Assembly: GCA_019775845.1 (NCBI GenBank)
Contig: JADQAV010000026.1
Coordinates: 310,001-374,000, forward strand
Reading direction: 5' to 3'
Source: Myrmaecium sp. VS I D KN 1
Lineage: Eukaryota > Ascomycota > Dothideomycetes > Valsariales > Valsariaceae
Length of the DNA: 64,000 nucleotides
The notes beneath the pieces were generated by a model. It was not told the DNA's origin, did no database searches, and saw only the letters and a list, made by a program, of their open reading frames with translations. A program made the position numbers and the translations under genes. Shown in pieces: positions 21,403 to 32,287 of the stretch. Every line of letters starts with the position of its first letter. Within the stretch, counting starts at the first letter, position 1.

Positions 21403-22895
21403 TCACTCCAACCAATCCGGCTTCTCCAGACCATCCCAGATGTGCTCGTCGCTGTAGGTTTCGGTCTCACGGGCGCGCTGGACGGGGTCGTCGCCGCGGG
21501 CGTAGGCCTCGGCCCGCTCGCGCTCGAGGACGGGGTCGAGCAGGCCGATCTCGCGCTCGAGCTCGGCGATGCGAGCCTCGTCCACCGGACCGACGCCACC
21601 GGGTTGCTCACCACCGCCGGCGGCGGCCTCCTCCTCCGCCTCCTTCTTCTTCTGGCGGAGGGAGTTGAGCTCCTCTTGGAGGGCGTTGCGGCGGTCGAGC
21701 CGGTCGGTCCAGGTCTGGAACTGCTGGCGGCCGCCGAAGCAGACGCCGTAGCCGTCGCAGTAGCAGGCGTTGGCGGGCGGGCAGTAGACCGGGTGGCCGG
21801 TGAAGATGTACTGCCACATGTACTCGAAGATCCGGCCGGAGAACTGGTCGTGGATCGTGGTCCGCAGGAGCCAGTCGCGGTAGTGGACGAAGCGCTCCCG
21901 GGGCACCTGCCGGACGCGCTCCCCGCTCACGGCGAACTGGGCGCAGCAGGGCTGGCTGAGCGAGGGCGGCACGGGCGCGCCCGGGTGGAGCTGCTCCCAG
22001 ATGTGCCGGCGGTAGTAGATCTCCTCCGGCTTGCGGAAGAAGTCAAAGTCGGCCGCGGGCCGGTCCATGTGGATCCAGTCCGGGCAGCCGGGCTCGTGGG
22101 CGCAGCGCGTGTTCATGTAGCCCATCCGGATGACGCGCTCCGGGTTCAGCCGGCGGATGGCCAGGCCGCTGTCGATGCCGAGGAGGATGTTGTTGTGCCA
22201 GGCGTAGCGGTGGGCGTGGAAGAAGAGGATGATGTCGGGCAGGTCGTCGTAGTGGTCGATCAGGTAGGTGAGGTAGACCTGCAGAGCGGCAAGTGTGTTA
22301 GCCAGGTGCGCGGTTCGCCGGTTCGCTGCCCGCCAGGATTACGGGAGCCGTTATGGATGTCCAGCGCGCTGCAGGGACGGCCTGGGGAGGGACGTACCAT
22401 GGCTTCGCGGCCTTTATTCTTCGGGACGGTGTATTTGGCAGCGGGGTTATCGACCTCGTAGACGATGCGGGGCTGGTCGGGAATCTCCTGGTCCATCCAT
22501 GAGATGTCCTCGTCCTTGGTCTTGGGGATGACCAGCACGCTCGTGTAGTTGGAGCCCGGAGGCTTCGGGACGCCCTCGGTGAAGCGCAAGGGGATGCTGA
22601 AGTCGAGCGGGTCGGGTGGAGGAGCGACAGGAATCACCGTCGGCGGCAGCTGGACTTCCTTGGTAACGGTGACCGTCGCGGTCGTGGCCGGTAGGGGATC
22701 ATGATGTTGTTCATCGACGAGTTTGTCCTTGGAAGAGGAGGATGAGGAGGAGGTGGAGGTGTATTTGGGGGAGGATGAGGAGGCGGAGGTGGTGGAGGAA
22801 GAGGTGGGAAGTAAGGGGAAGTAGAGCCAGATGACGATGGCGAGGCAGACAGCTAGCGAGAGTCCGGAAGCGATCCTCGGAGGACCGACCAACAT
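21403..22895 (-). CDS. DUF3431 type II membrane protein
   Basis: Exons 22398-22895 and 21403-22278 give 457 residues. A short cytosolic N-terminus precedes one hydrophobic segment (about residues 8-30, SGLSLAVCLAIVIWLYFPLL), then a Ser/Thr-rich stalk, then a lumenal domain. This is the architecture of a Golgi type II protein. The domain matches the fungal DUF3431 family, with WHNNILLG, the aromatic stretch YMNTRCAHEPGCPDW, and the Cys-rich YCPPANACYCDGYGVCFGG. It ends in a charged coiled coil (about 385-425). DUF3431 proteins are often called glycosyltransferase-like, but no activity is established as far as I know. The start at 22895 is the only ATG before the membrane segment. The upstream DNA has a GGAAA repeat. 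Confidence 0.85.
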
Positions 22896-24209
22896 GATGA
22901 ACCTGCCGGTCAGCAAGGAGCGGAGGGGGGATGGGGCGGCCGGAACCGGGATAGGGGCAGGACGAGGAGAGGTCTGGGGGGAGGAGAGGAGAGGAAAGGA
23001 AAGGAAAGGAAAGGAAGGGCGGGAAAAGATTCACGAGAGGAGGAGGAGGAGAAGATGTGAGACGGATTGGCATGGCGGAGGCAGATGAGGCAGCAACTGA
23101 GGCCATGAGGCAGCGAGAGCAAAGAGCGAATTACCCTGCAGGGGAACTGCGGGAATTGCGGGGCCCTGACAGCAACCGTTCCCACCCGTCAGCCGTAGCA
23201 ATCACATCTTTTACATGTACAGTACTACCTAATATTGACAGAATGGGAGATAGAATTACAGTACATAGTAAGAACTAAAATAATAATCAGCAACACCCAA
23301 TCACTTACATCCTCCGTAAATCAATTAGTGATGGTTCGATCAATGTATGAATACCTACCTATCCATCCACCACCATTTTCCGTTCCCGCCCACTTGCGCG
23401 GCTGCGGTGCCACCCCGCGTGGTGCGACGCACGACCAACAAGAGGCAGCCAGCCATGGGCCCCCCGTTTCAGTTGTACTTTGTTTTACCCAGGCGCTCGG
23501 GATTGTGTCGCGTCGCACGGAGGCGCGGAAACATCTCAACGGCCCTGCTTGTGCTTCCCTTTTCTTCCTTTCGTATTCGGCTCATGCCGTCTCCATATTG
23601 TTTTATCTTCATGACATGCGTCGTATTAATCGCTTCATGTATTTGAATGTGATGTGATGCATTATAATGATGTGTAAAATGGGAGTATCTACCTACTGCA
23701 TGCAAATATACTTTCGATGCCAGCCTGCCGAACGAGCAACGTGAACGAGATGCCGGGCTCCTATTGGCGCGAACCCGCTCCAAGGGAAAAGAAGGCGTGC
23801 CTACAGAGGTACCTGCATGAACAGGCGCTACACAGAGAACCCATCGATTTCGAGATTGCGCCGAAAAGAGGAAAAAGATCACGGGGAAAGAGACAAGAGT
23901 GAAGTTCCGTCCCCGCAAAGGAGATCTGATCTGCGGGTCGCCCGTCCGCCCGTCATACTCACACCCGAACACACGCGAACTCATTCTCATCACCACCTTT
24001 TCCCGACCTCTAGCACTCCACTCTCACTGCATCATACCCTCTACTCTACTCAGGTACGTCTGCCTATACGATACCATAAACACCACTCCCTTCGCCATCC
24101 CCAACCAAGCAAACCACCCTCTCCACAACCATCCCACTCACAAACACCCCTCGCAGAAGAGGACAAAAAGAACCAGACAACCACGAAAAAAAGCAAAATC
24201 GAACCAGAC
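22896..24209. promoter_or_regulatory. Divergent region between the DUF3431 and DUF952 genes
   Basis: This 1.3-kb region serves two divergent genes. It holds the GGAAA tract near the DUF3431 side and a C/A-rich stretch before the DUF952 start. No gene is seen. Confidence 0.5.
22991..23017. repeat. GGAAA microsatellite in the DUF3431 5' region
   Basis: Four to five GGAAA units lie in a long purine-rich tract (22978-23060). On the coding strand of the DUF3431 gene this is a pyrimidine tract about 100 bp upstream of the start codon, probably in the 5' UTR or core promoter. Confidence 0.8.
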
Positions 24210-24680
24210 ATGGCCACCCCCCAACCCCCACCAACAAAAGCATACAAACTCCTCACCCCCACCGAGTACTCCACCTGGGCGCCCTACCTGTCCCCCCCCA
24301 GCACCACCCCCAGCCCCTCCACCCCTTCCTACCTCCCCCCCACCCCCCTCGACCAGTCCTCACACTTCACCCACCTCTCCACCCGCGCCCAAATCCTCCC
24401 CACCTACCGCCGCTTCTTCCTGCCCTCGCAGCCCGCGATCGTGCTCGTCGAGGTCGATCTCACACGCCTTACCGAGGAAGAGGAGGGGGGGGGTGTGGTG
24501 AGGTGGGAGACGCCGGCGGAGGTGCCGGGGGATGGGGCGAAGGGGGAGGAGGGGGATGGGGAAAGAGAGGAGAGGTTCCCGCATGTGTATGGACCGGGTT
24601 TGCCGGTGGGGGCGGTGGGGAGGGTGTGGGTTGGTTTGCAGGGGAAGGCGGAGGTGGAAAGGGTGGTGGGGGGGTTGTGA
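24210..24680 (+). CDS. DUF952 family protein
   Basis: Intronless frame of 156 residues spanning almost exactly one DUF952 domain. Family landmarks are YKLLTPTEY at the N-terminus, the DQSSHFTHLSTRAQ block with its conserved HLST motif (about residues 50-60), RRFFLPSQPAIVLVEVDLTRL, RWETPAE, and the closing FPHVYGPGLPVGAVGRV. Two Gly/Glu-rich inserts separate the last motifs. DUF952 is common in bacteria and scattered in fungi. Its fold resembles ADP-ribosyltransferase-like small domains, but I know of no proven reaction. The nucleotide composition is odd: the first half is C-rich and the second half strongly G-rich on the same strand. Confidence 0.82.
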   Translation: MATPQPPPTKAYKLLTPTEYSTWAPYLSPPSTTPSPSTPSYLPPTPLDQSSHFTHLSTRAQILPTYRRFFLPSQPAIVLVEVDLTRLTEEEEGGGVVRWETPAEVPGDGAKGEEGDGEREERFPHVYGPGLPVGAVGRVWVGLQGKAEVERVVGGL

Positions 24681-25266
24681 GGGGTGGGGTGTGCTGGGGA
24701 TGGTTTGGGAGGGATGGTAGGTCGGTTTGGGGGGAGGTGGAGGAGGAGAGGGGGGAGAGTGGTGGTTGATGGAACATGTTTTGGGCAGGGCGTAGAAGGG
24801 AGAAGAATGGACTGCACGGGCATCAATACGCTCACTCCGACTGCGGAAACACATCTCAGGACCGAGTGACTGTTTTTGATATTCTCTCGCATACGCATCA
24901 GGCGCGGTGAGCGAACGATGCTTATACTATATAAGAGGGACGATTACCCTTTTCCCCCATCTTTCAACCATCGACCAGACAGACACACCAATCAACCGAG
25001 CGTCTTCGAAAAAGTGTCATAACTCCGAGTTCCCCTCCCACGATAAAATCCCATGTGCGTACAACGTCTGTGAATAAAGAAAAAAAGATGCTACAGGGGA
25101 GGCTCCCCGATGGCCCTCCCAAAATATTTTCGCGCCGAAACACCTCGATAGTGCAGTTGCAATGAGAAGAAAAAAAAAAAAACAAAAAAAAAGGCAAACC
25201 CTTCTCCGACTTTTGACAGATCTGCCCCATCAGTCCTTCCTGGCCCCATGATCCCATTCTATCCAT
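24681..25266. other. Convergent spacer, DUF952/RPB5
   Basis: The G-rich tail of the DUF952 gene continues to about 24770. Then comes an ordinary 3' flank, with A-runs at 25170-25190 that lie in the RPB5 3' UTR on the minus strand. No gene is seen. Confidence 0.55.
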
Positions 25267-26127
25267 CTAACCAATGCACCACCGGTAGCTGGCGTACCGT
25301 CCGGCCGTTTCCGACTTCCGGATGATCTTGACGACCTGTCCTCGCCGCAGGCCGAGGTACTTGGCAACCGGGTCGTCGGTCTGGATGCGGGGAAGCTGGG
25401 TCTCCTTGAGACGGTAGCGCTCGAGCAGGGCGGCCTTCTCGGCCTTGCTGAGGAGGACGTGCTTGGGGACGAGCTCGTGCTTGGTGATGTTGACGAGCAG
25501 GACCTGCTCCTCGAACACCTCCACCCCGCCGGGGGGCTTGAACTCCGGGCTCGACTGGAGGAAGCGGGAGCCGACGGCGGTGGGCGGGTTGGGCGAGATG
25601 AAGATGCCGGAGTAGAAGTGCTGCTCGGACATGTGGTGCATGAAGTCGCGCAGCTGCTTCAGCCCGATCGACTCCTCGCCCGAGAACTCCACCCAGATCG
25701 TCCCGATCTGCGGCTGCGGGTTCGGGTTCTTGGGCGTGGGCGGGTCCGTGTACTTGGCCATCATCTCCTCCGTCGGTCGGAGGGAGAAGGACATCTTGCT
25801 GCGACTGTGTGGTTGTGGTGGCGGGTGGTCAGTTGTGATTCTTCACTTCAAGGCGCGCGCGCGTCGTCGGGCGTCCGCAGCGCGGCCGTTTCTTCGGGGG
25901 ACGGGCGTACTCAGGATCGCCGTGAGCATTGCAGTAGAGCTCCTTGAAGGCCGGGAATGAAATCTCGACTTCCTCCTCGGTCAGTTCGTAACCCTGTCAC
26001 CGGCTATTAGCTACTCCGTTGCGAAGGGGAGAGGCGCGAGGCGACCTACGCGGTCAGCGCACATCTGGCGCACCGTCCGGAACACTCTCCAAAGTCTCAG
26101 AGCAAGGGGATTTTCGCGTTGATCCAT
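25267..26127 (-). CDS. RPB5: RNA polymerase I/II/III shared subunit RPABC1 (Rpb5)
   Basis: Subunit common to all three nuclear RNA polymerases, located at the lower jaw near downstream DNA. Exons 26050-26127, 25911-25993 and 25267-25798 give 230 residues, close to the yeast length of 215. The N-terminal jaw domain reads LALRLWRVFRTVRQMCADRG, then LTEEEVEISFPAFKE, GDPDKMSFSLRP and IGTIWVEFSGEE. The C-terminal assembly domain is almost invariant: LVPKHVLLSKAEKAALLERY, LPRIQTDDPVAKYLGLRRGQ and VVKIIRKSETAGRYASYRW. Both joins recreate family sequence. The gene shares a 221-bp divergent promoter with LCMT1. Confidence 0.97.
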
Positions 26128-26348
26128 GTTGATGGCGGCGCGAGGAAGGGCGACGGGCGTGGCGGGGAGACGAGCTGGTAACTGGAGGCGTCGGTGATGG
26201 TTCGTCAAAGAAATTCAAGTCGACGGTCGGCGGAGGGAAGAAATCGCCGTAACCCGATCCAGGCTGGGGAACCTGAGGCTCACCGCCTTCGGCCGGGGCG
26301 CGTTCCCCGCCCCAGCTTCCCACCCTCAATTCCCGCCGCCGCATCGTC
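26128..26348. promoter_or_regulatory. Compact bidirectional promoter, RPB5/LCMT1
   Basis: Only 221 bp separate the two divergent start codons, so the core promoters must overlap or adjoin. The segment is GC-rich and I see no clear TATA box, which fits housekeeping genes. Confidence 0.55.
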
Positions 26349-27590
26349 ATGGCTGCCCCTCAGATTCCCAACCTACGCACGCTGCTGGGCGCCCGAGGAG
26401 GAGGCCGAGGAAGAGCGAGAGGCAGAGGCGGATTTGCTCATGGACATGCTGCTGCAGACAACAACAAGGAGACGCAGGACCGGATCGTCCAGAACACCGA
26501 CCAAGATGCACTCTACTCCCGACTGAGCGCCGTGGAGCTCGGCTACCTGGAGGACGACTTCATCAAATACTTCGCGACGGAGGAGACACCCAGACGGTTC
26601 CCGATCATCAACAGAGGCAAGTTGTCCGTCGAGACGGCAGTGATATTACGAGTGAGATCCTAACAGCCTCCAGGCACGTACACCCGCACCGCCGCCATCG
26701 ACCAGCTCGTCGACCGCTTCCTCTCCGCGCTCCCGGAACAGCCCAAGCAGATCATCTCGCTGGGCGCGGGCTCAGACACGCGGTACTTCCGTCGGATGCA
26801 GAAGCACAAGAACACCAAGCTCATCTACCACGAGCTCGACTTCCCAGCAAACACAGCGGGCAAGATCGCCGCGATCCGACGCTCCCCGGAGCTCATGTCC
26901 CTCGTCACCCTCAACGTCCCGCAGGATGCCGACATCCAGATCTCCGACACCGCGCTGCTCTCCCCCCATTACAACATCCACCCCATCGACCTGCGCTCCT
27001 TCGCCAGCCCGCCGTCCGACTCCGCCGACGCACCCACCGCCGCGCTCCCACACCTCCCCAACCTCTCCCGCACCACCCCAACCCTCCTCCTCTCCGAATG
27101 CTGCCTGATCTACCTCGCCCCCACCGACGCCGACCGCATCCTGCACACGCTCGCCACCCAGCTCCTCCCGGCCCCGACGCCCGTCGGCCTCATCATCTAC
27201 GAGCCCATCCGGCCCCACGACCCCTTCGGCAAGACCATGGTCGCCAACCTCGCCGCCCGCGGCCTCGTCCTGCAGACGCTGCAGAAGTACGCCTCCCTGT
27301 CCCGGCAGCGGCGCCGCCTGCGCGTCGCCGGCTTCGCGTCCGCCCAGCGCGCCGCCGACACGGCGTTCATCTGGACCCGCTGGGTGCCCGAGGCGGAGAA
27401 GGAGCGCATCGCCGGCTTGGAGATGATGGATGAGTTGGAGGAGTGGGAGTTGCTGGCGCAGCATTATTGTATTGCTTGGGGGTGGCGGGATGGGGAGGGG
27501 GATGGGGACGGCGGGCAACGGATCTTTGGGGAGGCGTGGGAGGATGTGCAGAGGCAGGAGGGCGATGACGAAGATGATGACGAGATATGA
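26349..27590 (+). CDS. PPM1: Leucine carboxyl methyltransferase 1 (PP2A methyltransferase, Ppm1)
   Basis: S-adenosylmethionine-dependent enzyme that methylates the C-terminal leucine carboxylate of the PP2A catalytic subunit, controlling holoenzyme assembly. Exons 26349-26616 and 26674-27590 give 394 residues. The intron uses a GC donor (GCAAGT) and a CAG acceptor; the join restores the conserved INRGTYTRTAAIDQLV. The cofactor site is visible as QIISLGAGSDTRYFR and YHELDFP. LLLSECCLIYL and YEPIRPHDPFGKTM are further family blocks. An Arg/Gly-rich stretch at residues 16-30 (RGGGRGRARGRGG) precedes the catalytic domain; related fungal proteins have similar tracts as I recall. The gene is convergent with DPH7. 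The 3' end of the gene turns strongly G-rich. Confidence 0.96.
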
Positions 27591-27887
27591 TATGTGGGCT
27601 AACTTTTGTGCATGCATGCAAATATATACATTTATTCTTTCTTTCATGACCACTTTTACTTTTTCCCCCTCATGCACGTGCTCGTCCCACACATGCCTTT
27701 TCTCTCTCTCTTTCCAAATCCAAATCCACATTCAAGCCCCTAGGTAGAATCCCTCCACCCTCTGAACTCAAACTTTTTAGCTCCTGGCGCTCCAACGAAG
27801 AAGGAAAAGAAGAAAAGAGAAAGATGAACGAAAAGAAAGAACGAGGCCGTAAATCCAATCCCGCCCCCCCGCCCCCAGTCAACCCCC
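27591..27887. other. Convergent spacer LCMT1/DPH7
   Basis: The 297-bp shared 3' flank is T-rich then A-rich, consistent with two converging terminators. Nothing else is seen. Confidence 0.55.
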
Positions 27888-29354
27888 TCAACACTCCACA
27901 TGCCACAACGCCACAAGCCGATCATAAAAGCTCGTCGACACCACCAGCACCTTCTTCCGATCCTCATTCCCATCCCCTCCGCCCATGAATCGAAACCCAG
28001 ACCCATAGTTCATAGAAGCATGCTCCTCAAACCTCGCGCGCACATCGATGGACCAGGCGCCCGTGCCGGCCGCGCGACGCACTGCCACCACCCGCGTGCC
28101 CGCGTGCATGCAGCTCGCCAGCACGAGCCAGGTGGCGTCACCGTCGCCGGGCTCGCGACGGGTGCGGATGAGGCTCAGACGCCAGACGCCGCCGCCGAGA
28201 GCTGCGTCGGCGAGGACGGCACGGCGGCCGTGCTCAGGTGCGTGAACCACGCGGAGGTGCTCGTCGTAGGAGCCGGTGAGGACGATGGTGTTGTTCTCTT
28301 CATCGTCGGACGAGGGGGAGGAGGAGTCCGTGGGGTCGAGGGGCGGCAAGGGCAGGATGGCGGTGACGCCGGCGTCGTGGAGGCGGCGGTCGGACCACTG
28401 GAGGGCGGCGCCGGCGCCGGCGTGCTCGGCGACGGTGTCGGCGAGCGGGAAGAGCGTCTCGGAGAGGTCGGGCAGCCGGCTGTACTTGAGCGCGCTGTCG
28501 TCGCCGCCGGAGAGGAGGGAGGGCGGGTGCGCGCGCGTGAAGGCGACGAACCAGGCCTCGAGCGTGTGCGCGTGCACCCGCGTTGTCTCGAAGGCCTCCT
28601 GGGCCGCCGGCGGGAGGAGCGGAGTGCCGTTGCCGCCGCCGCCGCCGGGCGCGTCGGGCGCGGCGATCGGCGGCAGTCGGCAGATGTCGACTTCGCCGGT
28701 GGCGAGGGTGACGGCGATGAGGGTTGGATCCGTGGGATGCCAGGAGAAGAAGGTGATCAGGCTGGTGAAGGGGTAGATTTGGAGCGTGCGGAGATGGGTG
28801 AGCGTTGGGGTTGGTGAGTCGGCGGACCGTTCGAGGCGGTAGAGCGCGAAGGAACCAGTCGAGGTGGCGGCGCCGAGCAGAGCCGTGTCTGGCTTGACGG
28901 AGGGTTGGAAGTGCATGTCGAAGATGGCGAAGGGCGTTGGGAGCGTTTGGACAACGGAACTGGTTGAGAGTTGTTCGTTAGCAGCTTGAATGGAAGACAC
29001 ACAAGCCGGCAATTGAAGACGACAAGACGTGCGTAGAAGGCGGCTGATGAGGCACCGGGAACTTTGAGTGATTGAAGAAGGGTCGTGTATTGACGTGAAA
29101 ATAGCCTACATTTCTTCATCTTCAACCTGAAGCAGGACTAGACTTCCACTCCTTTGCTGCGGCTTCGTGACTTTGACCACATTGCTATCAGCCTCGTCCT
29201 GACGGGCATTCGCAGTCGATCCATCCTGACCCTCCTCTTTCTTTTCCAGATGATAGGTGCCGATGACCGCCCACGTGTCGTCTTCCGGCCAGAATTCGAT
29301 ACAGCTGGGCGGGAGGTCGAGAGTCAACGTCCGTAAAGAGTGAATGGTGGTCAT
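27888..29354 (-). CDS. DPH7: Diphthine methyltransferase (Dph7, WD-repeat)
   Basis: WD40 protein of diphthamide biosynthesis; Dph7 demethylates methylated diphthine on elongation factor 2 before the final amidation by Dph6. Exons 29110-29354 and 27888-28959 encode 438 residues. The first exon starts MTTIHSLRTLTLDLPPSCIE, a standard Dph7 opening, followed by FWPEDDTWAVIGTYHLEK. Later blades are visible as FAIFDMHFQPS, TFFSWHPTDP, HTLEAWFVAF with LLSGGDDSALKYSRL, the conserved IVLTGSYDEHLRV, LGGGVWRLSLI, and the end block VSTSFYDRLVALWHVE. The 150-nt intron removes a segment with several plausible acceptors; the chosen one (CCAG) keeps the frame. The start at 29354 is preferred over an in-frame upstream frame lacking family similarity. 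Confidence 0.92.
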
Positions 29355-29979
29355 CTTCAAGAAGGGAGCATGTGCGGCCAGCCACACTCGTTGCAGGGTT
29401 CGGGGACGGACGGCTTGCTTGATGAGGACAGAGGAGTACGTTTGACGAGTGAACAGGATGACCAGCGGTCCTCCGCAGACAGATCGCACGTCCACAAACG
29501 GCAATCGATACGCTCTCTGTCACTGGTGCGCTTGCGAGGTGACGTACCTGGCGGAGTTAACCCCGGAAAATTGTGAGGAAAGGGGGGATGGCGCTAGCCG
29601 CTCGCCTGGGGCAGAGAGGGGATCGACGCTAAGCGAAGCGCCATGGCAGACCTGCACAGATGCAACGGCTGTGAGATATCTGATCGGCACGGTTGCGCGG
29701 GCAGAAGAATGCACTGTTGTAGCCGGAGCATGTTCATCACGAATGCGGCCAGTTTGAGTCCCTTGAAGTGTGGTCGTGCGATAGTCACATAGCGGCCAGA
29801 GTCATTGTGAGTAGGCGGTTATTATGCAAAGCCTGACACCCGATGGAAGGAAGCAGCAATTGAGGTAGACAGGCAAGACGAGAAAAAATACGGCTTTGTC
29901 GATTTGCGCTATAGATGGCTGCGTTGATGCCGGGTATCTTCAAAGACGATGGTAGCCATAGCCCTGCTGTCCGCAACAT
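29355..29979. other. Spacer upstream of DPH7, downstream of MED4
   Basis: These are tandem genes on the minus strand. The region holds the DPH7 promoter and the MED4 3' flank. I see no further gene. Confidence 0.55.
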
Positions 29980-30889
29980 TCAGTCCTCCTCATCCGGATC
30001 ATACAAATCAAGAGATTCGTCATAGGCTGGTGCAGGCTGTTCTTGCCGTGTGTGCGACCTGTTCGCGGCAGCGGCGGCGAGGCTGGCTCGTCTTTGTCGG
30101 TCGCGCTCCTCGTCCTCTTGCTTCCTCCTCTCTTCTTCCTCTGCCCGCCGTTTGTCCTCCGCTTCCTGCTCAGCAGGTGTTAGGACCTTCGAAGGGTCTT
30201 TGCCCTGATCAACCATAGCCTGGATGGCCGCCAGTCCTCCCATTCTGATCTTCTCTTCCGTCGGCCAAGGGAACCACGTCATGGTGGACGCTGAGTTCAG
30301 CCACGCCTTCTGTGCTTCCGTAAGAACAGCATCACTGTTCTTGGTATCTGCCGTCTTCTCGCCTTCAGCCTGATCCGGCGTGTGCGTTGCACCTCCGTCT
30401 GCCATATTGGACTCCACAGTCTTGTCCTCAATCGCCTTCTCCGATTCGATTTCCGGCGGCTTGAAGCCCGGTGGAGCGGAGAATTTGCTGATCCTTTTCG
30501 CGTATGCGAGAAGCTCGTCGACGGGGACTTCGCGGGCTGACGGTGGATAGACGGTTGCCGGAGTGTCCAGAAGCTCCCGACGCGTCTCCGCCAAACGAGA
30601 GAGGGTCGACTTGACCTGGTTCTCGAGCTCCTCCGCAGTCTGGCGGAGTTGGAGAATCTCCCGGTAATTGGCATGATGAACTGCTACTGCGGTAATGGTC
30701 AGCTACAGGTCGCTACGTGCCAATGGTTGAGCGGTGGTTACGTTGTTCTACCCGTTTGCTAAGCTCATCGTCGGCTGCAACCAGGTCCATCGCGGCTTGC
30801 GGGGAGGCATTGTAGGAGGTGATGGAGTCAATCAGCGTGTTGAGCGCAGTTTCGACGCGATTGAGCTGTGCTTGCAGGATGGCATCCAT
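29980..30889 (-). CDS. MED4: Mediator complex subunit 4
   Basis: Middle-module subunit of Mediator, the coactivator bridging transcription factors and RNA polymerase II. Exons 30742-30889 and 29980-30686 give 284 residues. The N-terminal half is a coiled coil (LNRVETALNTLIDSITSYN, then NYREILQLRQTAEELENQV) that pairs with Med7/Med21-type partners. The family core follows: VDELLAYAKRISKFSAPPG, then the conserved W-rich motif TWFPWPTEEKIRMGGLAAI. The C-terminus is a highly charged helix (residues about 235-270) with an acidic end. The start at 30889 is chosen because the upstream in-frame extension lacks similarity. The gene is divergent from NCS1 over 1.4 kb. Confidence 0.93.
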
Positions 30890-32287
30890 GGCGCGGATGA
30901 AAGCGGTGATGGTCCGCAGAAGTCGCAACCAGGTGTTTGATGATCGTCAAGCTTGTTAGCTCCCCTGCCGACGGGGTCGATCGATGAGAGAAGGGTCACA
31001 GCTGAAGACGAAAGAGGTAAAGCTTCATCCCCGCCGCGCCCGATCAAGGTCACGTGGCGAGCGTGTTCGTCAGCGTAAGCCCCATCAGGGAACGTCCGAT
31101 CTGGGATCTGTGACGGAGATGATGCGGCGTGCGACGTGCAACGTGCGATGGGCGACGGGCGACGTACAACATGCCGCAACAGCATGCGTTCGCAGCGCCA
31201 GCAGCCAGGTGGGCAGTTTGGGCCAAGGCTTGGAAGCGGAGAGGGGACAAACGGGGGGATCATGATTAACCAACATAAGAAAGGCGATCGTACATCGGCC
31301 ATATCGACGTTCAGGTCTTCGTTTTCATATATAAAATCCATGCTTTTTGCACATTATTTTCTCCATCGAGTCCCTGAGATCGATCCGTACAGCTTTTCAA
31401 GTCGACACAGCCTCGATTCATCATACGGAGGCGATGGTCCATTTCGCTGGCTCTCTCATGCCAATCGCGCGGGGGGGCGGCATTTGCATTGATCAGGTCT
31501 CGGTGCCTGCAGGTCCAACCCCGGCCTGCTGCCAACCACCGGCTGCGCGAAGGGAGTGTCGGGAGAAGACTTTCCGGGAAGTTTGGCGGTTCACACTTGG
31601 CAGAAAACAAGGGATCGAGCAGCGAAAGATCGGGACCAACCTATGAACCCATGCGTAAGCCCCAGGCTCATGAAATCATCCCCCGCCGTATGCGGTATAT
31701 CCAGATGTTTGCATGTAAATACGTATTGACGTGCGCTCTCAGTAACTTACCAGATACCGGTAAACATCGATTGAGGTCCAAACCGGGCAAATACATATCG
31801 AAAGCAAATGATATTTAATCCAGCAGTGATCTGATCGACCAGGATGTCCAGCTGAAACCGATGGAACCATTCTATCCTCTCTCCCTGCACTTTCATCGCT
31901 GGTTTTCCTTCCCCACCTTGGCTGACCTGCCCTGGCTGACCCACCGGCGTCCAACGTCTGGGCCCATGGAATAGCGACTGCGCCTCGCATCGGGCGGGAG
32001 AGCCAGCCCCGCGGCCGCAGCAAACCCGACGACCACAGTCCGGCCTTTAGTACGTCCCTAACCCACCCTACCGTTACCTATACCCTATCGACCTCGCCCC
32101 GCCACAGGCTCTCTCCCTCTCTCTCCTTCATCGTCATCTTCTCCCATACGCACTCGATACCACACCACCTCACTCCTCCACCCGCATTTCCTCACTTCCT
32201 CTGCCGCCCGCTTCCCTCGCCGAACCTGTCCTCCCCCCGCCGAACCTTCCTCCCCTTCCTACACCGTCTCGCCTCCTCGTCATCGTC
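30890..32287. promoter_or_regulatory. Divergent MED4/NCS1 upstream region
   Basis: This 1.4-kb region contains a GCGACG/ACGTGC-rich patch near 31125-31170 and a long pyrimidine-rich stretch (32060-32285) just before the NCS1 start, typical of fungal 5' leaders. No gene is supported. Confidence 0.5.

Noticed and set aside
21442-22461. 339-residue frame on the plus strand opposite DUF3431
   Set aside because: It is Val/Ala/Leu/Glu-rich antisense shadow of GC-rich coding DNA, and the DUF3431 reading has family motifs and a proper intron.
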